A stretch of 60,000 bases of DNA from Symsagittifera roscoffensis. Lineage: Eukaryota; Xenacoelomorpha; Acoela; Convolutidae. The notes under the pieces are model-generated. The model was given only the letters and a program-made list of their open reading frames with translations, did no database searches and was not told where the DNA came from. Position 1 is the first letter of the stretch; each line of letters opens with the position of its first letter. The stretch lies in contig NC_087068.1 in the NCBI RefSeq assembly GCF_963678635.1, positions 42,433,649 through 42,493,648 on the forward strand. Reading direction: 5' to 3'. Shown here in pieces: positions 9,116 through 18,746 of this stretch. The position numbers and the translations under genes were made by a program.

Positions 9116-10886
9116 ATGCATGCCAACGCATTCAAAATGACCATCACTAAACTTTGCCTGGCTCTTTTCTTCTTGTCTCAGATTCAAGTTTCAATTTCGA
9201 GTAATCAAACGACAACTCGGGACGAATTTGTAGAATCTCGAGAAAGCGAGCTACGGAGATCTTTGGTTTATTATTATGACCCTTACCTTAGACCAGTTAA
9301 ATTAGCTTCACAGACAATTACGGTACACTACGATAGCTCAATCTACCAACTTGTAGGTTTCAACACTAAAGATCAAACGATTCAAATGCTGATGTTTCAG
9401 CGACTTTATTGGCACGACGAACACTTGACATGGGATCCAAAAGATTACAGCGACATCCAGTGGATCCGATACAACCGGCTTGTAATCTGGACTCCCGATG
9501 TTTTGCCATACAACGATGTTGGGCGCCATGATCATGAAAAGCATGACTGGACCATTCCGGCTCAAGTTCATTTCTCGGGCCAAGTAAAATGGTTCCGACC
9601 AGTTAACTTTGAAACCACGTGTTCTCTCGATGTGACCAATTTTCCATTCGATATTAAAACGTGTGTCATTGAAATTGGTTCGTGGCAGTACTCGCTATCC
9701 GAACTGAATGTTTCGTGTCGGAATCACCAATCCAATTTGTCCTCTTTTGTCTCCGACAGTCTATGGGAAATAAAAGGTAATCAAATTAAACAACTTTGAA
9801 TCGGGGAAAAAGACTGCCATACAAGCTGCTCATGTCTCTCAAAAAACTACAATTTAGTTTTTGATTTAACCGTGCATAACAAAAAATTTTTAGTTTTTTT
9901 TTAATTTTAGAAAAAATCAAATTGTTAAGAGGAAAGTAACTAGTTACTCAGGGGCATGAAAAAAATAAATTATTTTTAACACTTCAAAACTCTGCTTAAC
10001 ATATATCATGGTTTTACATCAAAATATAATTTTTTAGCGCCACTTTGGTAATCAAAAACTTCAAAAAATATATGCAAAAAAAAGAACGTTTTTAAAAAAT
10101 GTTTGCAAGTTTTTCCGTTCGTTTTTCTAGTCAATGTATATGATGCTTTTAGAATGCTTCATTGTTTCTAATTGAAAGGAAGGTTTTTCACTACTGACTA
10201 AAGTGTAATCTATATTCTATAACAACTAATTTATAACAACCCATTGACTCGCTTCTTAGGCTTCTCTCAATTCATTTCACTTAATGTTTCAAGATGCAAC
10301 TTGTGCTGAAGTTGTTCATCAATACAGCGGTGGAGAATTTGGAATCATACACTTAACTGTCACCTTCAAACGACTGTCCAAATTCTACGTCCAAAACCTC
10401 ATACTTCCAAACGCCGTTCTTTTGTCGTTGTGCACCCTAACTTTCTTCATTCCAGGAGAAATTGGCGAAAAAGTGAGTTTCGGAGTGACTGTTACACTCG
10501 CACTATGCGTCAACTTGATGATTGTTACCGATTTTGTACCCGAAACTTCGAAGACTTTTCCAAAAATCTGCACCTACTTTCTGCTTAGTATTGTATTCTC
10601 GTGTATTTCTATTGTTATCGCCACTTTATCGATCAACTTCAAAGGTCACAGACCAATTGGGAAAAAGTACGAAATTGCTCAGCCAATGAACGCAGAGGAA
10701 AATCAAACTGCTCCAAGTAATTCAGATGAAACAAAAAAGAGAATTTTTGGGAAGAAAATGATCAATTTCTTGACAATAATTGCAAAAGTACTCACACGAA
10801 AAAAGATTGACATGATTCTTGGTGCATTATATTTCGTTGCTACTTCGATTTTCACCTTTTCGTTTATATATTCAATAAATAATTGA
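9116..10886 (+). CDS. Cys-loop ligand-gated ion channel subunit, nAChR-like (copy 3)
   Basis: Proposed CDS is join(9116..9776,10294..10886), 417 aa, same structure and splice sites as copy 1. The ligand-binding domain keeps an intact Cys-loop with FPFD and the GSW motif; exon 2 carries TM1-TM4 and the GEK motif before TM2. Exon 2 is almost unchanged from copy 1 (for example AEVVH for AELVH and a final INN for IKN), while exon 1 shares several changes with copy 2 such as CLAL, DPKD and KTC, as expected if it arose with unit B. Upstream lie the small ORF and copy 2. The 3' flank has AATAAA at 10970-10975. Probably a functional membrane receptor subunit; ligand and partners unknown. Confidence 0.8.
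9777..10293 (+). other. Intron of receptor copy 3
   Basis: GT-AG intron homologous to that of copy 1, with the same gtaatc donor and tttcaag acceptor. No gene inside. Confidence 0.6.
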
Positions 10887-11285
10887 TTTCCACGCAACTT
10901 GTAAAACCAGAATTTTTTTCAAAAACTGAATAATTAATGATTCCGCACATTAGGTTAGATTACTACAAAAATAAAATTTTTGATATAATAAAAAGTTTTG
11001 TTCTCTTATTAGGAAAAGTTTCTTCCAAAAAATGTGAATTGCATAGTTTGATGTTTATGCGAGAGTTGTTTATTATGTATATGTCTTGAAATGTTAAAAA
11101 GAGGGATTCGCTGATGAGTTTCAACTCTACTTTTCAATCTGAAAAAAATCTTTTTAAAAAATTCCGCTCAAGTTGCAGGAGTTTTTTTTCATTTTATAGT
11201 TACCCTCATCCCATTCTGCTCAAAGCGTTCGGCAAATGCATTTCAATTCACACTAACTCACCGATAAGTTTACTTCATTGAGAGC

Positions 11286-11866
11286 TATTCCAAACTATTT
11301 TGACTTAACTTATTGCGATCGACCAAATCGCAGCTAGTTAGAACAAGGGGTTTTTCTGAATTTTGCTAAGACTTTCCTATTCTTATTCAACAGACAAAGT
11401 TTCTTTCATAAAGTATCACAAAGTATCTTTCGTAAATAGGTATATTATTTCAAATATAGAGGACACACATCAATTGTAAATCAAGAGACATTGGGTATTG
11501 ATTGATAGTTATCGAGATAGAGATTTGAGATTTTGGTGATTAGGATGGTTGGGGGTCTCAGTATGAGAGTGGTTGTGAAATTTTGGTTATGGTTGTTCGA
11601 ATCAGATGATTATGATTTGGTATATTTTCGCTTGGCTTATATACCGTAGATTTTGATATTTTCAACATTCCATCTGTTGATTAAACCAATCAGAAAGAAA
11701 CAACACATGCTGTAATGTTTGCTTTTGGTGATATTTTATCAACCGAGCAAACACATAAATTCAAGCTACCATATAGTAAAAATTTAAGAATTATGTTTCT
11801 GATTTCAAGTCAGAATATATGGTAAAAGTTTGATAATTGTGTTTCTGATTTCCATTCAGAACATCC
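11286..11866 (-). repeat. 3' LTR of RE1
   Basis: Aligns with 14180-14694 from TATTCCAAAC onwards, including the words TTATTGCGATCGACC and GACACACATCAATTG. It carries indels of tens of bases relative to the other LTR, so the insertion is not recent. The inner boundary near 11866 is approximate. Confidence 0.75.
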
Positions 11867-11956
11867 AATCATCTTATAGGGTGATTGTTAAACGGTGATA
11901 CCCGTTGACAAAAAAATTTAAAAGCATAATATAATTTACAAAACATCAAAAAAGTT

Positions 11957-12181
11957 TTAATAGAGTTTGCGTAAAGTTTTTATATCTGATTTTGATAGTT
12001 TGTTCGTAAAGTGGCGGCTTGTAGTGCAGTCGGTTGATGAAAGGCTGCTTTTAGTCGGTTGAAGAATGGCTGCTTGTAGTCGGTTGATAAATGGCTGCTT
12101 GTAGTGTAGGTGCATGTAGAGCAGAGCAGTGTTTTGTAGAGTTGTGGCGGCGGCCAAATCACAACTGGATACTTTTTTCAA
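11957..12181 (-). other. Internal RE1 region with 25 bp minisatellite
   Basis: Downstream of env on the element strand. An open frame here is largely the translation of three 25 bp tandem units (12028-12102, AGTCGGTTGA...GGCTGCTTKT), so it is probably not a gene. Confidence 0.4.
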
Positions 12182-12308
12182 ATTTAGTTTAGCGAATATA
12201 CTTATCAGCGATACTGCACTATAATTGTAGAAGCATACATACTTTGTAAACTGGCGGTGGCCAAACCACAGTTGGAGGTTAAAAAATAAAAGGATCTAAT
12301 TTCAGAAT

Positions 12309-12545
12309 CTACGTTTTACCTAGTTGAAAAAATGGGAGAATTTTGAAAGGTCGGACAATTGCTTTTTTCTTTTGAATGCAATTAGAATTTTTCACTTTTG
12401 GAATTTTAAAATTGGTATTCAATTTTGGTTGATTAATTGGGTTGATTATTTTGGATGGCATTTCCATAGGGTCATTTAGAGACAGAAGGTTTTCGAAATC
12501 GAGCAAGTCTTCTTCATATGGAGTTTGAAGAAGATCAGTGGGCAT
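12309..12545 (-). CDS. RE1 downstream ORF, unknown
   Basis: A 78-codon frame with an acidic Asp/Glu/Leu-rich N-terminal half and a Lys-rich C-terminal half; no family recognised. It follows a short acidic, Gln/Asn-rich frame (minus strand, about 12722-12583) ending in RPAVQV and TAA, which looks like the tail of a retroelement polyprotein. It may be an accessory ORF or env/pol tail debris. Confidence 0.3.
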   Translation of the reverse strand: MPTDLLQTPYEEDLLDFENLLSLNDPMEMPSKIINPINQPKLNTNFKIPKVKNSNCIQKKKAIVRPFKILPFFQLGKT

Positions 12546-12726
12546 ATCCTAAAACATAAAATAAATTACACTTGTACAGCGGGTCGATTATTGTAATCGA
12601 CTAGTTGGAGTATAGGATAAATTTTATCATGATTTTCGTTTTCAGAATCCTCTTGTTGAGGTGCTTGAGGCCTATGATCAAGCTCAATATTTTGATCGTT
12701 CTCAATTTGAGCGAATATTGAAGTCA

Positions 12727-13269
12727 CTATAGAAGTGAAAAATTTTTGTAAGAGGCGGCTAACCTAATTTTTCCGAAATGAAGAGTTCGGCCGGTTAGTT
12801 TGTGTATGTGTAACACTTTTTTTACAAATACAAGAGCTTCGAGTATAAACTTGACGAAATTTTTTGAGTATCCTAATTTAACATTTCCCCGTTCGGCGGC
12901 GTGCTTACAAGTATCAGGGGAAATGTGTATATCAGTTGTGATTATATTTTTGCGAGCGTCTATTCCGCTTAAATCGAGAGAATCACAAAACCATCGGATA
13001 GATTGGTGTTTTATACGACACATTGTCGCGTTAACTTTTGTACTATAATGCCGTTGGTAAAGAGTAACCTGGGTTGTTGTAGTTTCGATATTTTCAGGTT
13101 GCATTTTGCAGGGAGCTACTTTATTAAGTGAGAACATTTTATTCGATGTCATTAGTTGACAATCAAAATGCGCAATTTTTGGATCTTTTGCTGTATTAGC
13201 GTAGAGATTGTCCTCTGGATTAAAAGCGCAGATTTGTTGGAAAAATATTAAAAGAGTATAGCTAATCAA
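12727..13269 (-). pseudogene. env: RE1 envelope-like protein, partial
   Basis: The frame is open upstream past 13269 and has no good ATG, so the 5' part is missing or spliced. It begins with a hydrophobic signal-like segment, then an FDC motif and a run of spaced cysteines (PCKMQ, MCRIK, WFCDS, DTCKHAAERG) characteristic of env proteins of env-bearing Gypsy-type elements as I know them. A short match, cysteine plus AAERG, recurs in the 54 kb region of RE3. The transmembrane C-terminus is absent; the frame ends at 12727 after a sequence that does not look like env. Probably non-functional. Confidence 0.5.
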
Positions 13270-13607
13270 AAAATTTTTAATTTTAGACGGCGGCGGAAAA
13301 TAGAAATTATACTTAATTTCAGCAAATCATTGATTATTTCGTCCCTTGATTGATCAAGGTCCATTTTTCACCTTCTTCGAGATGGTGATTTTAGACATTA
13401 TTTTTGAAGTTTATTGATTTTTGCAATTGCTGAGAAGTATCAGAGGAAGGTTTTGGAGGTTGAAAAGTTTTTGAAAGAATGATTCTGGACTTATTTTTGC
13501 TGGTTAATATAGGTAAGATTCTGATAAAATTTGTTTGTTTCAGACAGGTTTTAGCAAAGCCGGCTGTTCAGTTATAATTGACAAACTATACTGTGCCGTA
13601 TTTGTTT

Positions 13608-13982
13608 TTACTGGCACGTGTCTACGGCCGTTGGTAGGGGTTTTATTTGCAATTTAAGACGATGCTTGAATCGATGCGTGAATCGATCTCTACTATCAGT
13701 GAATCTTTTTAGGAAAAGATTTTTTAGTTCAGCCCAAGTAGTAGCATTAGTTACTTCATCAGTATACCATTCAAGAGCTGTTTCTGTTAATAGAAATCCA
13801 AACAATTTTTTTTGTCTGTGATCATAGTTAGGCTGAGCGCCAGCGTCTGTGGGTCGTTGCCCTAGTGAGAATACAATTTTATTCTCAACTGAAGTCCAAA
13901 AGGCTTTTGCGTTTAGGTCTAAATCATTTCCTGAGAAAGATACAAAAGACAAGTTAGGATGGATGATTGGGTGATTGGCCAT
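13608..13982 (-). pseudogene. gag: RE1 gag, C-terminally truncated
   Basis: Starts at a good ATG (13982). It contains the capsid-like blocks SGNDLDLNAKAFWTSVENK, LGQRPTDA and LFGFLLTETALEWY, then a FLKRFTDSRD segment. The same blocks occur in RE3 gag at 41.7-42.1 kb. The frame stops at 13608 soon after an HRLKLQIK stretch; the rest of the capsid, the nucleocapsid and all of pol are missing. In these elements Gag forms the particle shell. The truncation coincides with the internal deletion of RE1. Confidence 0.7.
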
Positions 13983-14018
13983 CTTACTTTTTTCAAGTTA
14001 AGATATCCAATTCTATTT

Positions 14019-14148
14019 TTAAAGTTTTGAAGTTTTGATAATTTTGAAATTTGATAATTTCAACTTTATGAAAGTTTGAAAATTTGAAATTTTGATAATT
14101 TCAAATTTTGAATTTTTGATAATTTCAACTTTAGAAATTTTCAACCTC
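14019..14148. repeat. Low-complexity TTTTGATAATTTCAA repeat
   Basis: Irregular reiteration of TTTGATAATTTC, GAAATTTTGA and similar words between the gag start and the PBS of RE1, in the element's 5' untranslated leader. Non-coding. Confidence 0.6.
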
Positions 14149-14165
14149 TCAGTTTTTGAGATTTT

Positions 14166-14177
14166 GAGATCGCACCA
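14166..14177 (-). other. RE1 primer-binding site
   Basis: On the minus strand it reads TGGTGCGATCTC, two bases inside the 5' LTR. It begins with TGG as expected for pairing to a tRNA CCA end. The tRNA is not identified. RE3 has a related PBS starting TGGTGC at 41332. Confidence 0.6.
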
Positions 14178-14179
14178 AT

Positions 14180-14694
14180 TATTCCAAACTAACTTGACTT
14201 AACTTATTGCGATCGACCAAATCGCAGCTAGTCAGAACATTGGGTCTTTCTGAATGTTGCTAAGACTTTCCTATTCTTATTCAACAGACAATGTTTCTTT
14301 CACTCGTAAATAGGTTTATTATTTCAAATATAGGGGACACACATCAATTGTATATCAAGAGACATTGGGTATAGATTGATAGTTATCGAGATAGAGATTT
14401 GAGATTTTGGTGATTAGGACGGTTGGGGGGTCTCAGTATGAGAGTGGTTGTGAGATTTTGGTTATGGTTGTTCGAATCTGATGATTATGATTTGGTATAT
14501 TTTTGCCGTAGATTTTGATATTTTCAACACTCCATCTGTTGGTTAAACCAATCAGAAAGAAACAACACATGCTGTAATGTTTGCTTTTGGTGATATTTTA
14601 TCAACCGAGCAAACACATAACTTCAAGCTAGCATATGGTAAAAGTTTAAGAATTATGTTTCTGATTTCAATTCAGAACATCTTCAATTCAGAAC
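14180..14694 (-). repeat. 5' LTR of RE1
   Basis: Direct repeat of 11286-11866 and about 65 bp shorter. Its end at 14694 abuts the AGAGC target duplication; the other end is two bases from the PBS. Confidence 0.75.
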
Positions 14695-14699
14695 AGAGC

Positions 14700-16869
14700 A
14701 TTCAAAGTTATACTGAAACCAAAACAAGACAACTTTTATATCAAGTTGAAACCCTGAAAGCCAATTTAAAAATTGTTGGTTAAATTGGATAGGTTTAAAT
14801 AGGTTTAAATTATTGCATTCGATAATTTTCCTAGGCTATTCGAAAGGTATCTAATGACAATTTACATAAGAGAAAGGCCGAAAACAATCCACAAAAAGCT
14901 CCTTATTATCAGAAGGAAAGACAACAGCTGTAGTGGAGTTTCCTAGAAGCATTACGAGGCCAAACTGTGCACTGGATAGGCGCAAAAGGTCCTGGATTCT
15001 AGAGACAAGTCTTTAAACATGATCCAAAATGTAAGTGGTTTCCACTCACAAACTTTCAGTGGATTCCGCGTACAAATACCTGTAACGTAAATTTTGTCGG
15101 CACATTGGTTTTGTTGCGGGTTCAGCAACGAGCGAATATAAGTAGTTGTTTCGGATTCCGCAAATCTAAGAGGATTCCGCAAATTTATGCGGATTCCGCT
15201 TACATTTTGCGGATTCCGCTTACAATTTGCGGATTCCACCTACAGTCGCGGATTCAACAACAACTTAAACTTTTTAAACGCATATATTATGATTTGTTCA
15301 TGGATTTCATAAATTGGCTCCGGATTCTATACATGTTGTTGCTATTTCCGCAAAGTTGCCTGTTTTTGGAACGATTTTGAGCACTACAGTGTCTTAGCTA
15401 TTTGTCCATGGAATCCAAAACAACAGAGAAGATCAAAGAACAAAAGCAATGAAGTGGATTCCGCTACATATCTGATTTTTTCCTGTTGCGGAATTCGTGT
15501 ACAATGCTCAAATAGCACAGTTTGGCCTCGTAATGAGTCTATTGGCAAACTATCCTGTGGAAAGCGTAAAAACTACAGTATCATCCTCAAGTTTCTACTC
15601 CGGTTTTCATAGGTTAAATAATATTGAAAGAATTAAAAATATTCGCCATTCTATTTTAATGTTTCTGTGAAATATTGAGCAGAAGAAATTTGAAAAAATA
15701 TGGAAATTCGTCCTGAGAAATGACCTTTTCTCGCCTATTTCAGACTTCCCGAATGTATAATGCGGTTTAGCTAAGTTGTTGGGCAAATTTTTCGAACCCA
15801 CACTTGTGTTCAATGACGCTTTCTCACTGATTTAGTTAGCATACACCCATGTTTTCACCCCTAAAGTGCCCTTCTCTCATCAACGCTCAAAAGTTGCATC
15901 AAATTAGTGAAAAGAAAGACAAAACTATATTTCGTATCTAATGGAGGGGAAAATATAAGAGTTTTGAAATATTTGAGTTTCGTTCTCCACTCCATTATTA
16001 CGACCGAAAAATTAAAGTCCAATGAAAAGAAAACGAATAAAAAGAAACTTAAGCCATGTAAACTCCAAAAAATGGCCCATAATAGCAATGGTTAGAAATT
16101 TATTTTGGTCAAATTTTAGAAAAAAAATTCTTTTAAAATTGTCAAATAAAAAATTATTTTATAATGATTTGAATCGTTTTGAGAAATTGATTCCTAAACA
16201 TAAACCAGAGTTTTCTCAAACATCATCACAGTTAAAATTTATGCAAGCTGTCAAAACAAGCTGTAACATCATCTACAACTTGCCACCCAAAAAGTTTTTT
16301 GAGGAAACTAGAAAAAGGCAGTTATAGTTGCGCAACGTGGTCGTTTCCGTTTCGAAAACTATCTAGGCGCTACAGTTGCATTTTAAAACATACCAATCAA
16401 ATGGCGAAAGTTTTCGTACAGCAGATTTCAAGTATCAAAATTTGATTGCACTTTTTTTAGATTAGGGCATCTGAAAAAAACTATTGTTCAAAATTGACTA
16501 GCTTTGACTAAAAACCTATTGATAAAGTCTGTTTGACAAAACTTGAACCCAATTTTTTCAGAGGATTGAATTTTTAGGATTTTGATAGTCTCAGTTTTTT
16601 TGCAAAATTAAAAGGAAAGTTTGACAAAAATTCTGCATTACTCACAGCCTGCTCGAGTTCTAAACTTAATCAAGTTTATTTTGCCTCTTTTACAATTATC
16701 GCCCTCGCCCCCCCCCCCCCCCACACACACATACATCTTCTTTTTATCAACACACTGTTCACAGATTCACGTTCGACCTCACTAACCCACTACAAGCCCA
16801 CCAGCCATCACCACCTTCATCTACCCATCGCCTTCGACCACCAACCCCATTTGCAACCCCTGCGGAGGT
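14700..16869. other. Non-coding part of paralogous block 2
   Basis: Aligns with about 2302-4464, including the GGATTCCGC motif array (15058-15490) and a poly-C/CA microsatellite (16700-16735). No gene recognised. Confidence 0.6.
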
Positions 16870-17173
16870 GGTAAATATCGTAATGCGACAACTCGCAATA
16901 AAAGACAACTCGAATTAAAAGACAACTCTCAAAATACTCACCGCCGCAATCGCGGTCAACGTGTTGTGAGCTTGCCAACAGAAGGTAGGACTTTTATACG
17001 AAATTTAGAGCCGATTATTGCCGCAAAGCGGCGACGCGCGCGTAGCGCGCCCACCGGCTACCTTAAACCGAGAATATAAGTTTTCAATTAGCTTCAAAAA
17101 CTTGCGAGTTGTCGCTTTCCTTAAACTTTGCGAGTTATCTTTTGTTGTGAGTTGTCGCGGTACCGGTAAATAT
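16870..17173. mobile_element. Second copy of the short TIR element
   Basis: A 286 bp element at 16879-17164 with GGTAAATAT direct repeats at 16870-16878 and 17165-17173. It matches 4465-4768 almost base for base, at the same place in the paralogous block, so it was copied with the block rather than inserted twice. Confidence 0.65.
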
Positions 17174-18746
17174 GAAGGGCATAGACGGGATCCCCTTATT
17201 TAACCCCTCCCTAGAAGGCAACATCAAGCGGAGGGGTGAACAAAAGTCAGCGAAAAACGAAAAGTTCAACTTGTTAACCTTAACAAATTTATCGCGAAAA
17301 GTGAAAGTAGATAACAAGAATTTCTTGATACACGCCAAAGTTCAATCTTAAAACAACAATTTAACATTTCTAGCTTTGAACACAGTATACTTTAACAGCC
17401 TGGCTGAAAAAAATTGATAATCAATCATAATTTTGAAGCATTTGATTTTATAATCAAAATATTTATTATAATCAATAATAGAAAAAAAATTCATTTTTGT
17501 TTTCTTAAGTATAATGCGAAGAGTACATTTGATGATTAATCCATTATAAGCCAATATTTTAGATTTCTACGCCTAAATTAGGCTCATAAATTGTTTAAAT
17601 TGACTTGAAGAAACGTTTTTTGCTTTTCTTTTGCTATGTCAGTTGCTTATTTTTAAATCACAATTTTGATACATCGTGCATGGGGAAATTCCTCAATAAA
17701 GAATCTAAAAAATCAGTTTTTTAAATTTCTCTTGAAGTTTCATCAATATACAACTTTGTAAAAAATTTCATCCAAAATCTTTCTGTAGATCTTGAGAAGA
17801 GTCGGAAAACTCAGGAAACTATTGTAATTGAATTTTGTCTGTCATCTTGACAATTTTTGGAAAGGCAAAATATAATGCTTACACTTCTTCAAATCCTCTG
17901 GGTACAAAATTTAATTTAGCAACAACCTTATCAACAGGTTAAATATTATTATGTTTTTATGATAATAGTATTGATAAAAAATTTCAATGAAGAATGCAAT
18001 TACTGACCATATACAATTTATGGGAGATTTAAATACAAAAACGTATCACATCATAAGAGATGACCTATTTTATCAGAAATATCGCTCTAGGACTCTTTGT
18101 AGCAAAACGTGAAAATGTTTATTTGCTAAAGGTATTCAGGTTTTTGTTCCGACCATCGAAAATGGGAAAGAACTTTGTATTCAGGGTGTTTTTTTTCAGG
18201 TAGCACAATTAATCATCAGGTACCGCAAAATCAGGTACCACAATTCATCATCGGATGGGTCGACTTGTACATCATAATGAAGCCTTTTTAGTCGTGATTC
18301 GAACGAAATTTATAAAAATTTCAAAGGTTGTCCCAGTATCGAGAAAATCAGGTTAAAATTTTTAGTTTTTAGTCAAAATTTGAATAAATATAGCAAACAA
18401 TTAGGCTTAAAATAGCTTATTTTTGCTTAACTTGAAACGTGAAAACTTAGTTTCACTGGAATAAAAGTTTAAGCGCCATTTTGGGAATCGAAAATTTTTG
18501 AACATTTTTGAAAAAAAATCTTTTTAAATGTTCTTTGTTTTTGTTTTCCTAGTCATTCTTCCTTAAAACGGTTTCCCGATTTGCCTATTTTACTATGACT
18601 GTCAAATATCTCTGAAATTTAGTTTTTTTATCACACCCTGCAGAAAAACTACTCTAATTTGAAAAAACTGTAATTTTTAAGACTGGTCGGAAAATTTTGT
18701 GCTACTTGCACAGTAACCGGTTATACTAATTGTTTTATGCGTTTGG
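17174..18746. other. Non-coding end of paralogous block 2
   Basis: Aligns with about 4769-6190 until ACTACTCTA near 18655, where homology ends. The last 90 bases are the 3' flank of the minus-strand receptor. No gene recognised. Confidence 0.55.

Larger units (their letters stand above)
8366..9917 (+). repeat. 1.5 kb tandem repeat, unit B
   Basis: Second unit, starting at the TTCGTTAATGAG junction in the copy 2 intron and containing the intact small ORF and copy 3 exon 1. At its far end it continues into the normal copy 3 intron (GTTAAGAGG), so the duplication joined an intron position to a point upstream of the small ORF. The two joined sequences share a patchy TTxGTTAAxGAGG similarity. Confidence 0.8.
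11281..14699 (-). mobile_element. LTR retroelement RE1 (Ty3/Gypsy-like, env-bearing, pol deleted)
   Basis: The element spans 11286-14694 between 5 bp direct repeats AGAGC (11281-11285, 14695-14699); the paralogous site at 2297-2301 has one AGAGC and no insert. Two homologous LTRs lie at about 11286-11866 and 14180-14694. A primer-binding site (minus strand TGGTGCGATCTC, plus 14166-14177) sits two bases from the right LTR, so transcription runs on the minus strand. A partial gag is followed directly by an env-like frame with no RT, protease or integrase between: an internal deletion makes it non-autonomous. The LTR ends are not the usual TG...CA. Confidence 0.85.

Noticed and set aside
13018-13270. 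Host gene interpretation of the env-like frame
   Set aside because: It lies between LTRs bounded by a target duplication and shares a motif with another retroelement.
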